This document shows positions 1 to 8,221 of a stretch of 64,000 nucleotides of DNA, piece after piece. The stretch lies in NCBI GenBank assembly GCA_020832655.1, contig JAFIEF010000010.1:1-64000 (forward strand). The letters are read 5' to 3'. Source of the stretch: Paracoccaceae bacterium. Its GTDB lineage: Bacteria > Pseudomonadota > Alphaproteobacteria > Rhodobacterales > Rhodobacteraceae. The stretch's first letter is position 1, and every line of letters starts with the position of its first letter. A program made the translations under genes and the position numbers. The notes under the pieces are model-generated. The model had not been told where the DNA came from and made no database searches. It was given only the letters and a program-made list of their open reading frames with translations.

Positions 1-74
1 TCAGATCGAGCCACAAGCCGCTTGAGCAGGCAAAATAGATTGTTCAGGATGAACTGATTACAGGCTCCGGCGGG

Positions 75-965
75 TTGATCGGCTCTGCCCTTTGCAGCTT
101 GTTGGGCGCACAGGGCCATGATCTGCGCTGCTTCGATCTGGCGGCGCGCGGCCTTGCGCATGGGGATGTGCGCGCGCCCGCTGATCTGGATGCGGCAGTG
201 GCCGGGTGCGACGGCGTTGTCCATCTGGCAGCGGTGTCAAGGGTGGTCTGGGCCGAGGCCGATCCGCTGCTATGCCAGATGACCAATGTGACAGGCACGC
301 GCAATGTGGTCGAAGCCATCAGGCGGGCCGAGAGCCGCGCCTGGCTGATCCTTGGCAGCAGCCGCGAGGTTTACGGACAAGCGCAGCTATTGCCTGTGGC
401 CGAAACCGCGCCTTTGCGCCCGATGAACCATTATGCGCGTTCAAAATGCGCCGCCGAGCAGATCATCGCCGAAGCGGCGTGCAACGGGTTGCGCGCAGCG
501 ATCTTGCGGTTTTCGACCGTCTACGGGTCCAGCGCCGATCATGCCGACCGGGTTGTTCCGGCCTTTTGCCGCGCGGCACTTTCGGGCGCGCCCTTGCGGC
601 TGGACGGGGCAGAGACCTGCCTGGACATCACCCATGTTGCCGATGTGGTGGCAGGCATCGCGCGGGTGGCCCGCGCGCTTGATGCGGGTCGGTCGCTGCC
701 GCCGCTGCATTTCACAACAGGGCAGGGCACCAGATTGGCCGAGCTGGCGGGCATGATCATTGCGCTTGCGCAAAGCGGAAGCACAATCACACATGCCCCG
801 GCCAGAGCCTATGATGTGGCGCGCTTTGTCGGCGACCCGGCGCGCGCGCGCAATCTTGTCGGCTGGTCGCCATCGGTCCGGCTGCAAGACGGGCTGGCCG
901 ACCTGCTGGACCAACTCTGCCGCAAAGCCGGTCAGGCCGGGGCTGACAGCGCATCCATGCGCTGA
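75..965 (+). CDS. NAD-dependent epimerase/dehydratase (SDR family), 5' end uncertain
   Basis: An extended short-chain dehydrogenase, probably acting on a nucleotide sugar; the substrate cannot be told. The reading frame shows the Rossmann motif GSGGLIGS, then VVHLAAVS, and the catalytic YxxxK pair as YARSK. The frame opens after a TAG at 36-38. The first usual start in it is TTG at 75, but that falls inside the Gly-rich NAD loop, which cannot be the true N-terminus. An ATG at 49 sits one frame away and would give the expected Met-Lys-Leu-Ile-Thr-Gly start if one base were added. So either a rare upstream start is used or a 1-nt deletion is present. Nearby genes do not clarify the role. Confidence 0.72.
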   Translation: MIGSALCSLLGAQGHDLRCFDLAARGLAHGDVRAPADLDAAVAGCDGVVHLAAVSRVVWAEADPLLCQMTNVTGTRNVVEAIRRAESRAWLILGSSREVYGQAQLLPVAETAPLRPMNHYARSKCAAEQIIAEAACNGLRAAILRFSTVYGSSADHADRVVPAFCRAALSGAPLRLDGAETCLDITHVADVVAGIARVARALDAGRSLPPLHFTTGQGTRLAELAGMIIALAQSGSTITHAPARAYDVARFVGDPARARNLVGWSPSVRLQDGLADLLDQLCRKAGQAGADSASMR

Positions 966-994
966 GGCCCACATATCAGTTCCATCGTGGGAAT

Positions 995-1558
995 TCAGCC
1001 CGCCCAGGCATCGGCTTGCGGCGGCCCCAGCCGCAGCAGATCGACCGCGCGCGCGGCAATCTGTGCGGTGATGGCCTGCACGCTGTCGGGTTTCAGATAG
1101 AAGGCCGGGACCGGCGGCAGGATGACCCCGCCCATTTCGCTTACATGGGTCATGTTGCGCAGATGCGCCAGTGTCAGGGGCGCCTCGCGCGCCAGCAGCA
1201 CAAGCGAACGGCGTTCCTTCAACTGCACGCCCGCGGCGCGGGTCAGCAATGTGTCATCCAGTCCGGCACCAATCGCGGCCAGGCTGCGCATCGAACAGGG
1301 GGCCACGATCATCCCCGCCGCAGGATAGCTGCCCGAGGCGATCCGCGCGCCCAGATCCCCGCCATCATGGACCATATCGGCCAGTTGATACAGCTTTTGC
1401 GTTGCGGCTGGTCCCAGTTCCAGTTCGCAGGTCTGCCGCGCCATCCGGGTGGTGACCAGATCAATCGCCACTCCCATCCGCGCCAGCAGGCAGGCGCAAT
1501 CCAGCGCCAGCGCCGCGCCCGACGCCCCCGAAACGCCCAGAACCACGCGTTGCTTCAT
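995..1558 (-). CDS. ubiX: UbiX-like flavin prenyltransferase
   Basis: Makes prenylated FMN, the cofactor that UbiD needs to decarboxylate the ubiquinone precursor 3-polyprenyl-4-hydroxybenzoate. The 187-residue protein has the family N-terminus with the flavin loop GVSGASGAALALD, the segment MIVAPCSMRSLAAIGAG and the C-terminal MTHVSEMGGVILPPVPAFY block. Length fits the family. It follows ubiD with a 4-base ATGA overlap, so the two are translated together, which is the expected partnership. Other UbiX-like flavin enzymes exist, but the ubiD neighbour makes this assignment firm. Confidence 0.93.
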   Translation of the reverse strand: MKQRVVLGVSGASGAALALDCACLLARMGVAIDLVTTRMARQTCELELGPAATQKLYQLADMVHDGGDLGARIASGSYPAAGMIVAPCSMRSLAAIGAGLDDTLLTRAAGVQLKERRSLVLLAREAPLTLAHLRNMTHVSEMGGVILPPVPAFYLKPDSVQAITAQIAARAVDLLRLGPPQADAWAG

Positions 1559-3051
1559 GACTGTGCCTTTCGGATATGGCGGGCGACGAAATCTGCCGCG
1601 CGCGCCTCATGGGCGGGGTCAAGCGTCATCACCTGCCCCCAGTCGCGCGTGGTTTCCGCGCCGATCTTGGACGTGGCGTCCACCCCCAGCTTGCCCGCCA
1701 GCCCTTCAAGCGGCGAGGCGAAATCAAGATAATCCATCGGCGTGCGATCCAGAACCATCAGGTCGCGGGCAGGGTCCATGCGGGTTGAAAGTGCCCAGGC
1801 AATGTCATCCCAACTGCGTGGGTCGATATCGGTATCCACGACGATCACCAGCTTGGTATAGCTGAATTGCGGCAGCATCCCCCAAAGCGCCATCATCACG
1901 CGGCGCGCCTGACCGGGATAGCGCTTGTCGATCTGCACCACGGCGATGCGATAGGAACATCCGGCAGGTGGAAGCCACAGATCGCGGATTTCGGGGATTT
2001 GCGCGCGGATCACGGGCAGGGCCAGATCATTGAACACTTCACCGATCACCGAAGGCTCATCGGGCGGGCGGCCCGTGACGGTGGTCAGATAAAGCGGGTC
2101 TTTGCGATGGGTTATGGCCGAGATGCGCATGACCGGGAAATGATCGACCGCGTTGTAATAGCCGGTATGATCGCCAAACGGCCCTTCCGGCGCCGTGTCA
2201 CCCGGATGAACCCAGCCTTCCAGAATGATTTCGGCCTGCGCCGGCACCATCAGCGGCACGGTTCTGGCGGCCACCAGTTCGGTGCGCGCGCCGCGCAGCA
2301 AGCCGGAAAAGCCAAGCTCGGACACGGTTTCGGGCAAGGGCAGCGCGGCAGAAAGCAAGGTCGCCGGGTCCGCCCCCAGCGCGATGGCCACGGGCATCGG
2401 CGCGCGCGCCTGCGCCCAGCTTCGCGCATGGGCCGCCCCGCCGCGATGGGCCAGCCAGCGCAGGATCAGCCGGTCCGGCCCCAGCACCTGCGCGCGGTAT
2501 ACGCCCAGATTGTAGCGGGTGATCTGCGCGGCATCGGTTCCATGCGGGCGGGTGATGACGACAGGCCAGGTGATCAGCGGGCCAGCATCGCCGGGCCAGG
2601 GGGTCTGGACCGGGATCTGTGTCAGATCAGCGATATCCTGTGCCTGCTGCACCGGGGCACTGCGCCGGGTCCGGGGCCGTGCCGCAAGGGCCGCGCGCAG
2701 CATTGGCCAGCGCGACAGCGCATCCTTCAGCCCGTCCACCGGGGCGGGCGCGCGCAAAGCGGCCAGAAACTCGCCCAGCAAGGGCAACTCATCAGGCATC
2801 ATGCCCAGACCCGCCGCAACCCGATCTCTGGTGCCGAACAGATTGGCGATGACTGGCATGGTCGCCTGCGTGCCACACTCATGCGCGTGGTCGAACTGCA
2901 ATGCCGGCCCGGATGCGCGCAGGGCGCCCAGTTGCAGGGCGGTCATTTCATGGCGCAGATCAACCGGGTCCGCAACAGCCAGAATCGCACCGCGCTGTTC
3001 CAGCCAATGCAGAAAGCTGCGCAGATCGGGAAAAGGCGGAAGCTGGCGCAT
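1555..3051 (-). CDS. ubiD: UbiD family decarboxylase (3-polyprenyl-4-hydroxybenzoate decarboxylase)
   Basis: Decarboxylates the polyprenyl-hydroxybenzoate intermediate of ubiquinone synthesis using prenyl-FMN. The protein has 498 residues, the usual UbiD length, with the family segment EGPFGDHTGYYN and the C-terminal DWGQVMTLDP region. It is the first gene of a ubiD-ubiX pair transcribed away from ubiTUV, and the intergenic space holds an FNR box. The box centre lies about 61 bases upstream of this ATG, so it could act in this direction too, though no good -10 hexamer is visible on this side. Confidence 0.93.
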   Translation of the reverse strand: MRQLPPFPDLRSFLHWLEQRGAILAVADPVDLRHEMTALQLGALRASGPALQFDHAHECGTQATMPVIANLFGTRDRVAAGLGMMPDELPLLGEFLAALRAPAPVDGLKDALSRWPMLRAALAARPRTRRSAPVQQAQDIADLTQIPVQTPWPGDAGPLITWPVVITRPHGTDAAQITRYNLGVYRAQVLGPDRLILRWLAHRGGAAHARSWAQARAPMPVAIALGADPATLLSAALPLPETVSELGFSGLLRGARTELVAARTVPLMVPAQAEIILEGWVHPGDTAPEGPFGDHTGYYNAVDHFPVMRISAITHRKDPLYLTTVTGRPPDEPSVIGEVFNDLALPVIRAQIPEIRDLWLPPAGCSYRIAVVQIDKRYPGQARRVMMALWGMLPQFSYTKLVIVVDTDIDPRSWDDIAWALSTRMDPARDLMVLDRTPMDYLDFASPLEGLAGKLGVDATSKIGAETTRDWGQVMTLDPAHEARAADFVARHIRKAQS

Positions 3052-3105
3052 GACGGGCCTGTCTGGTGATCGAATGCAACCTAGCAGACCGAAACTGCAT
3101 ATTGA

Positions 3106-3119
3106 TTGATATAGATCAA
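3106..3119. promoter_or_regulatory. FNR-type operator between ubiD and ubiT
   Basis: TTGAT-ATAG-ATCAA is a perfect match to the TTGAT-N4-ATCAA consensus of FNR/Anr/FnrL regulators. A -10-like TATTCT lies at 3142-3147, so the box would centre near -41.5 of a start site around 3154, the classic class II activator layout. That predicts oxygen-limited induction of ubiTUV. The same box is placed where it could also serve ubiD in the other direction. Confidence 0.88.
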
Positions 3120-3183
3120 GTCATGCGATGGCATCCTGACCTATTCTGGCTGAGTGATCAGGTTTCGAAAGCAGGGCGATCCG

Positions 3184-3723
3184 ATGCTGGCAGCGCGCGG
3201 CGATGTGTCAATTCCCAGAATACTTATCTTGCCGATGCGTGTATTGCCATTATGGCCGGTCTCATTGGGCCTGAGCGCGTTGGCCCGCAGGATTTTGCAG
3301 GCGCATCCCGAAATTCTTTCAAGAATTGATAAATATCAATCTAAAGGGTTCGCTCTGGATATCACCGACCTGCCCTTTGCGTTGCATCTGGACCCGGCGC
3401 GCGCGGCTGTGCGGGCCTGGCCGCGGGGCGCAGCACCACCAGCCGATGCGCGGATTTCTGGCACATTGGCGGGTTTTCTGGCCATGCTGCACGGTGTCGA
3501 GGATGGCGACACGCTGTTCTTTTCGGGGGCATTGCAGATCGAAGGGGACATGTCGGCAGTGCTGGCGCTGCGCAATGCGCTGGATGATGCAGAGCTTGAT
3601 CTGGGCGCGGAAGTCCAGCGCGCCCTGCCGATGCTGGCCCCGCCCTTGCGCGCGGCCATTGCCCGGTTCGAGCGCCTGACCGGCCTGCCCCTGCGCCGCC
3701 CCGACCTGTCAGAGGTGTATTGA
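3184..3723 (+). CDS. ubiT: UbiT, SCP2-domain accessory factor for anaerobic ubiquinone synthesis
   Basis: UbiT is a lipid-binding SCP2-domain protein that supports ubiquinone synthesis without oxygen, taking the place UbiJ has in air. The SCP2-like part includes FALHLDPARAAVRAWP and FFSGALQIEGDMSAVLALRNALD. I take ATG 3184 as start (179 residues). A GTG at 3154 would add ten residues, but the predicted FNR-dependent transcription start falls at about that base. It is followed at once by ubiU with a 1-base TGATG overlap, and the trio ubiT-U-V is the known arrangement for this pathway. Confidence 0.9.
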   Translation: MLAARGDVSIPRILILPMRVLPLWPVSLGLSALARRILQAHPEILSRIDKYQSKGFALDITDLPFALHLDPARAAVRAWPRGAAPPADARISGTLAGFLAMLHGVEDGDTLFFSGALQIEGDMSAVLALRNALDDAELDLGAEVQRALPMLAPPLRAAIARFERLTGLPLRRPDLSEVY

Positions 3724-4700
3724 TGGAACTTGTCTGTCCAGCCGGAACCCCGGCCGCGTTGCGTGCTGCTGTCGATTCGGGGGCGCATTCTGTCTATTGC
3801 GGCTTTGCCGATGCCACCAATGCGCGAAATTTTCCGGGCCTCAACTTCTCGCGCGCGGAACTGGCCGAGGGGGTGGGTTATGCCCATGCGCAAGGGGCGA
3901 AGGTGCTGGTTGCGATCAACACCTTCCCGACAGCGGGGGATGAAGGGCTGTGGCATTGCGCGGTTGCGGATGCCGCGTGTGCGGGGGCGGATGCGGTCAT
4001 TCTGGCCGATCTGGGGTTGCTGGCCCATGCTGCCGAACACCACCCCGATCTGCGCCGCCATCTGTCGGTTCAGGCCGCCGCCGCCAACCCCGATGCGATA
4101 AACTTCTACGCCGAAGCGTTCGGTGTGCGTCGCGTGGTCTTGCCGCGCGTGCTGAGTGTCGAGGAAATCGCCGCCATCAATCGCGAAATCGCAGTAGAGA
4201 CCGAGGTGTTCGTGTTCGGCGGCCTATGCGTGATGGCCGAAGGGCGCTGTTCGCTGTCATCCTATGCGACGGGGCGCTCGCCCAATATGAACGGTGTCTG
4301 TTCGCCCCCTGAATTTGTGGATTATGCCAATGAAGGCGGGCAGAATGTGGCACGGCTGGGGGGGTTCGTCATTCACCGTACCCCCAACGGGGCATCAGCA
4401 CCTTATCCGACGCTGTGCAAGGGCTGTTTCACCTCTGCGGACAAAACCGGCCATGTGTTTGAAGATGCGGTCAGCCTTGATGCCTCGACCCTTGTGCCGC
4501 GCTTGGCCAAGGCGGGCGTCACTGCGCTGAAGATCGAGGGCCGCCAGCGTTCACGCGCCTATGTCGGCCAGATCGTGCGCGCCTTCCGCGCTGTGACCGA
4601 CGCGCTGGAGGCAGGGCGCGAACCGCCCGCACTGGCATTGGCGCGCCTGTCCGAAGGGCAATCGGCGACAACCGGTGCCTATGCCAAGACATGGAGGTAG
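3723..4700 (+). CDS. ubiU: UbiU, Fe-S subunit of the O2-independent ubiquinone hydroxylase
   Basis: A U32 peptidase-family protein that with UbiV hydroxylates the ubiquinone ring without O2, using prephenate as oxygen donor (known from E. coli). Cysteines at 169, 176, 193 and 232 fall at the positions of the four 4Fe-4S ligands reported for E. coli UbiU, in the contexts GGLCV, GRCSL, GVCSP and TLCKGC. The start ATG 3723 shares its A with the ubiT stop codon. Length is 325 residues, normal for the family. Confidence 0.94.
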   Translation: MELVCPAGTPAALRAAVDSGAHSVYCGFADATNARNFPGLNFSRAELAEGVGYAHAQGAKVLVAINTFPTAGDEGLWHCAVADAACAGADAVILADLGLLAHAAEHHPDLRRHLSVQAAAANPDAINFYAEAFGVRRVVLPRVLSVEEIAAINREIAVETEVFVFGGLCVMAEGRCSLSSYATGRSPNMNGVCSPPEFVDYANEGGQNVARLGGFVIHRTPNGASAPYPTLCKGCFTSADKTGHVFEDAVSLDASTLVPRLAKAGVTALKIEGRQRSRAYVGQIVRAFRAVTDALEAGREPPALALARLSEGQSATTGAYAKTWR

Positions 4701-4704
4701 GCGG

Positions 4705-5610
4705 ATGGATCTGACCGTCGCGCCCAACCCGTTTTTCTGGAATGCCGCCTTTGTGCGCGATTTCTATGCGCAGCTTGCGGGCGCGCCGGTGGCGCGCGTC
4801 GTGCTGGGCGAGCTGGTTTGTTCCAAGCGCCTGCCCTTCTGGCAGGACGAGATCCCGCAGGCGATCGAAACCCTGCAAGCTGCGGGCAAGGAAGTGGCCG
4901 TCACATCGCTTGCGCTGATCACGCTAAAGCGCGAACGCAAGCTGACCGCAGATCTGCTGGGGCTGGGCCTGCCGGTCGAGGTCAATGACCTCTCTGCACT
5001 GCATCATATTCCTGCGGGCACCCCTTTCTGGGTCGGTCCGCTGGTCAATATCTACAATGACTCCACTCTGCGCTGGCTGGTGCGGCGTGGCGCGCGGCGG
5101 ATTTGCCTGCCGCCGGAACTGCCGATCGACTCGGTGGCGCTGCTGGCTGATATCGCGCAGGCCGAAGGCATTGCGCTGGAAGTCTGGGGGCATGGGCGCC
5201 TGCCACTGGCAATTTCGGGGCGATGCTATCATGCGCGGCTGCACGAGCGCGCCAAGGATTCGTGCCAGTTCATCTGCGACGCCGACCCCGATGGCCGCGA
5301 TGTCGATACGCTGGACGGTCAGCGCTTTCTTAGTGTGAACGGGGTCCAGACCCTCAGTCAGGCTTATGCCTGCATGGCCGATCATGTCGGGCGCTTGCGG
5401 GAAATCGGCGTCAGTGCGCTGCGTCTGCAACCGCAATCCGTGGGCTTTGCCGCGCTTTGCGCCGATTATGCGCGCCTGCCGGAAGGCCGCATGTCGCCCG
5501 ATGCGCTGGTTGGGAATCTGCGCGCCGCCCATCCCGATATGCAGCTCTGCGACGGATATGGGCGCGGCGGTGCCGGGGCCAGCTGGCGCGGGCGGGCTTT
5601 GTACAGGTGA
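4705..5610 (+). CDS. ubiV: UbiV, partner Fe-S subunit of the O2-independent ubiquinone hydroxylase
   Basis: Second U32-family subunit, forming a heterodimer with UbiU. Cysteines at 39, 174, 187 and 191 show the same spacing as the four 4Fe-4S ligands of E. coli UbiV (39, 180, 193, 197). The chosen start is ATG 4705, four bases after the ubiU stop, with a GGAGG-like ribosome site just upstream overlapping the end of ubiU. A start at 4675 would lose this fit. The gene ends the ubiTUV operon, just before a strong intrinsic terminator. Confidence 0.94.
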   Translation: MDLTVAPNPFFWNAAFVRDFYAQLAGAPVARVVLGELVCSKRLPFWQDEIPQAIETLQAAGKEVAVTSLALITLKRERKLTADLLGLGLPVEVNDLSALHHIPAGTPFWVGPLVNIYNDSTLRWLVRRGARRICLPPELPIDSVALLADIAQAEGIALEVWGHGRLPLAISGRCYHARLHERAKDSCQFICDADPDGRDVDTLDGQRFLSVNGVQTLSQAYACMADHVGRLREIGVSALRLQPQSVGFAALCADYARLPEGRMSPDALVGNLRAAHPDMQLCDGYGRGGAGASWRGRALYR

Positions 5611-5656
5611 TACGTCCCTGCAGGTTGTTCGTAATCCCACAGCGACCTGTAACTTG

Positions 5657-5686
5657 CCCCGGCCCCATTGGCCGGGGATTTTTTTT
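5657..5686 (+). terminator. Rho-independent terminator after ubiTUV
   Basis: A perfect 8-bp GC stem (CCCCGGCC / GGCCGGGG) with a 5-base loop is followed by A and eight T residues. The orientation fits termination of ubiTUV. It also separates that operon from the convergent nnrU-nnrS pair, whose last stop codon is 6 bases further on. Confidence 0.92.
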
Positions 5687-5691
5687 GCTGT

Positions 5692-6366
5692 TCAGGGAAG
5701 GAAGCGCGGCCAGATCTCGACCCCCGCGATCAGCTTATGCAGCACCAGAAGCGCCAGAACCATACCGAAGCCGAGGGCCAGTCGAAGATCCGCGCGCGGT
5801 GGCAGGGATGGTGCAGCGCGCGCGGCGCGCTGGCGCAGCGCTGCCCAGTCGGTTGCGCCCATCTGTTCCATCTTGCGGCGATCAATCATGCGCATGCCCA
5901 GCAGCGCAAAGGCGACAAACCCCCCGAACATCAGGACATGAGCCAGTGTTCCGGTGACGATCAGATGTGCGCCTGCCCATAGTGCCAGCGCCAGCAGGAC
6001 AGGATGGCGCAAACGCCCCGGCAATTCGGGCCTGTCGGGGTTGAAGCTGGCATTGCGCGCGCCCCCGAAGGAAAACGGATTGGGCCGCCCCAGGGTCAGG
6101 GCCAGCAGCAGCACCGCTGGCACCATCGCGGCCAGGGCGATCCAATGTGCGGATGCGGGCTTGGGCCACAAGACCACATGCGGCGCGCGGGCTGCTGCGA
6201 TGAAAAGCCATGCCAGCGCCCCAAGCGACAGGACCGAATAGGCGACCCCGAAACCCACACTGCCCAGCCGTGCAATCAGCCACGGCTTGACCGGCGGGCG
6301 CACAGGCACAGCATGGGTGAACAGAAAAAATGCCCATGCGCCCGCATATGCGCCCCAGCCTGTCAT
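5692..6366 (-). CDS. nnrU: NnrU family membrane protein
   Basis: A multi-pass inner-membrane protein of the NnrU family, linked with denitrification and NO metabolism in Rhodobacter and Paracoccus relatives; the molecular activity is unknown. The 224 residues contain about six hydrophobic segments and the family block PNPFSFGGARNASFN, which leads into RHPVLLALALWAGAHL. The ATG at 6366 overlaps the nnrS stop by four bases, so the pair is co-translated. The same frame stays open far upstream inside nnrS, but that part is antisense-frame noise and lacks NnrU similarity. Confidence 0.88.
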   Translation of the reverse strand: MTGWGAYAGAWAFFLFTHAVPVRPPVKPWLIARLGSVGFGVAYSVLSLGALAWLFIAAARAPHVVLWPKPASAHWIALAAMVPAVLLLALTLGRPNPFSFGGARNASFNPDRPELPGRLRHPVLLALALWAGAHLIVTGTLAHVLMFGGFVAFALLGMRMIDRRKMEQMGATDWAALRQRAARAAPSLPPRADLRLALGFGMVLALLVLHKLIAGVEIWPRFLP

Positions 6367-7574
6367 GAAGGGCGCGCCGTGCTGACCGCCTTGGATGCGT
6401 GTTTCGGGCGCGTCAGGATCGGCCAGTAGATCACGGCAAAGCCCCCGAAGCTGCCAATCCACAGTGTCGCGGACAGATACAGCAGCCAGAACTCGGCGGG
6501 CCAGATGCCGGCGGCCAGACGCGCAAATGTCGCCCCGATCAGGCAGATATACAGCGCTGCAACCGGGCGGCTGGCGGTCAGCGGCAATCCGGCATGGCCA
6601 AGGCTTGCGCGGGTCATGACCGCCAGTGTCATCAGGCCGATGGCCCCCGCCAGCCAGACATGGCGCGCGCCCGATTGCGCCATCAGTTCGAAGGCGGCGG
6701 CGCCGACACTCAGAAACCCCAGCGCCAGCATGGCATAGGCCACATGCAGCACCCACACCAGCGGCTCGCGCCCGGTCTGCTGGCCCTGCCAGCGCGACAT
6801 GCGCCAGATATTCGCAAGCCCCGCCATGATGCACAGAACCCCGGTCCCCCCGCCATCAGGGACCAGTACGAAAGCTGCAAGCGCTGTGCCGGTCAGCATC
6901 ATCACAACCCCATCCGCGCGCGCAAAGGGCACGGGCAGACGCGCCGCGCGGCGCTTGGCCAGCCAGTTGCGGGTGAAACTCGGCACGATGCGCCCGCCGA
7001 TCAGGGCAATCAGCAGCAGCCCGGCGGCCATGCCCAGCCGCAGCCCATAGCCATCTTGCGCGGGGCCGTGCGCTGCTTCCCAGTGGAACAGGGCATTGGC
7101 CAGGGCAAAAAGACCCATCAGGCCCAGCACGGGCAGGTTGCGCCAGTTGCGCCCGGCCAGAATCTCGCGCGCCAGAAACCCGATCAGGGCAATCGGCAGG
7201 GCAAGATCGGCAAGCGCTACGGTCACAGGCGGCAGAGCGCCGCCTATAAGCACGGCCAGACGCCCCAGCCCCCATAACCCCGCCAGCGCGGCAAGTGGCC
7301 AGCCCAGAACCGGCAGGCGCCCGGTCCAGTTGGGCACGGCGGTCAGCAGGAAGCCGGCAATCACGCCCCCAAGATAGCCGAACACAAAGGCATGGGCATG
7401 CCAGTCGATGGGCCCGAAGGCGTGGTTCAGCGGCGTATGGCCCGCCAGCAGCAGCAGCCAGAAAACCATTGCGAAAGCGGCCCAGATGGCTGCGAGCAGG
7501 AAAAAGGGGCGGAAGCCATGACTGAACAGCGCAGGCCCGGTCCAGCGGCGTGCTTGCGGGGTTGTGGTGGTCAT
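6363..7574 (-). CDS. nnrS: NnrS family heme/copper membrane protein
   Basis: NnrS is a polytopic membrane protein that protects against nitric oxide and nitrosative stress. The 403-residue protein has about twelve hydrophobic segments and family motifs such as FSHGFRPFFLLAAIWA near the start, PIDWHAHAFVFGYLGGVIAG, and LGHAGLPL near the C-terminus. The start MTTTTPQ (7574) is chosen because the 36 codons upstream do not look like NnrS and run over the operator. It is divergent from an NsrR-like regulator, which is its likely controller. Confidence 0.92.
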   Translation of the reverse strand: MTTTTPQARRWTGPALFSHGFRPFFLLAAIWAAFAMVFWLLLLAGHTPLNHAFGPIDWHAHAFVFGYLGGVIAGFLLTAVPNWTGRLPVLGWPLAALAGLWGLGRLAVLIGGALPPVTVALADLALPIALIGFLAREILAGRNWRNLPVLGLMGLFALANALFHWEAAHGPAQDGYGLRLGMAAGLLLIALIGGRIVPSFTRNWLAKRRAARLPVPFARADGVVMMLTGTALAAFVLVPDGGGTGVLCIMAGLANIWRMSRWQGQQTGREPLVWVLHVAYAMLALGFLSVGAAAFELMAQSGARHVWLAGAIGLMTLAVMTRASLGHAGLPLTASRPVAALYICLIGATFARLAAGIWPAEFWLLYLSATLWIGSFGGFAVIYWPILTRPKHASKAVSTARPS

Positions 7575-7618
7575 GGGCGGGATCCTTTGTTCAAGACTTG
7601 ATTGACCATAGGTGAATG

Positions 7619-7641
7619 AATAGGTATCGTAAATACCTATT
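7619..7641. promoter_or_regulatory. Inverted-repeat operator between nnrS and the NsrR-like gene
   Basis: A perfect 8-bp inverted repeat, AATAGGTA and TACCTATT, is separated by 7 bases. It lies 21 bases before the rrf2-type gene start and 44 bases before the nnrS start, in the shared divergent promoter region. The 23-bp dyad is the right size for an Rrf2-family dimer. Binding by the adjacent regulator is inferred, not shown. Confidence 0.65.
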
Positions 7642-7662
7642 GAAGCAAAACAGTCGGAAATC

Positions 7663-8109
7663 ATGCGCCTGACCTCCTTCACCGATTACGGCTTTCGGAT
7701 GCTGATGCGCATGGCGGGCGCAGCGGGGCAGAGTTTTTCAACCGCAGAGCTTGCGCGGGAACTGGGGCTGTCGCGCCACCACCTGATGAAGATCATCCAG
7801 AAACTGGCCGCTGCGGGATTTGTCGAAACCCGTCGCGGCGGTGGCGGCGGGGCGCGGCTGGCGCGCGACCCGGCGCAGATTTCGCTGGGGGAAATCCTGC
7901 GGGTTCTGGAAACTGGCCACGCGCTTGTGGAATGTTTCGGGCCGGGTCAATCCGCCTGCACGCTGATGCCGGGATGTCGGCTAAGGCATGAACTGGCGGA
8001 AGCTGAAGCCGCCTTTCTGGCGCATCTTGACCGCCGGACATTGGCGGATATTGCCTGGCCAAACCCGCGCGATGGCGCAACCCGCTGGTGTTCGCCACCT
8101 GACACATGA
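7663..8109 (+). CDS. Rrf2 family regulator, NsrR-like
   Basis: A 148-residue winged-helix repressor of the Rrf2 family. The N-terminal helix-turn-helix is seen in SFSTAELARELGLSRHHLMKI, with the wing GGGGGARLA. Three cysteines at 91, 99 and 105 in the context ECFGPGQSACTLMPGCRL match the Fe-S cluster cysteines of NsrR, the nitric oxide sensor. Divergent nnrS-nnrU, a NO-protection pair, strongly supports NO sensing. A second NsrR-like gene lies at 43415-43852, so the two may divide targets. IscR is unlikely given the spacing of the cysteines. Confidence 0.87.
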   Translation: MRLTSFTDYGFRMLMRMAGAAGQSFSTAELARELGLSRHHLMKIIQKLAAAGFVETRRGGGGGARLARDPAQISLGEILRVLETGHALVECFGPGQSACTLMPGCRLRHELAEAEAAFLAHLDRRTLADIAWPNPRDGATRWCSPPDT

Positions 8110-8221
8110 TACCCCGTGACGGCTTGAAGCCTTTTGCGCAGGCTTGCCCCACAGCCCTGCGCGGCGGGCACAGCCCGCAAGCCGAAGTCGCAACACTGGC
8201 CGTGCGTGCGCGCGCCCCGAC

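Noticed and set aside
3066-3329. An 87-codon plus-strand frame over the FNR box and ubiT start
   Set aside because: It covers the promoter region and overlaps ubiT in another frame, with no recognisable protein.
5692-6834. A long form of the NnrU protein with 156 extra N-terminal residues
   Set aside because: The extra part is antisense-free but out of frame within nnrS and resembles no NnrU; the ATG at 6366 with an ATGA overlap is the normal start.
8110-8221. Short hairpin GCGGGC/GCCCGC after the NsrR-like gene as a terminator
   Set aside because: The stem is only 6 bases and has no T-tract, so I do not call it.
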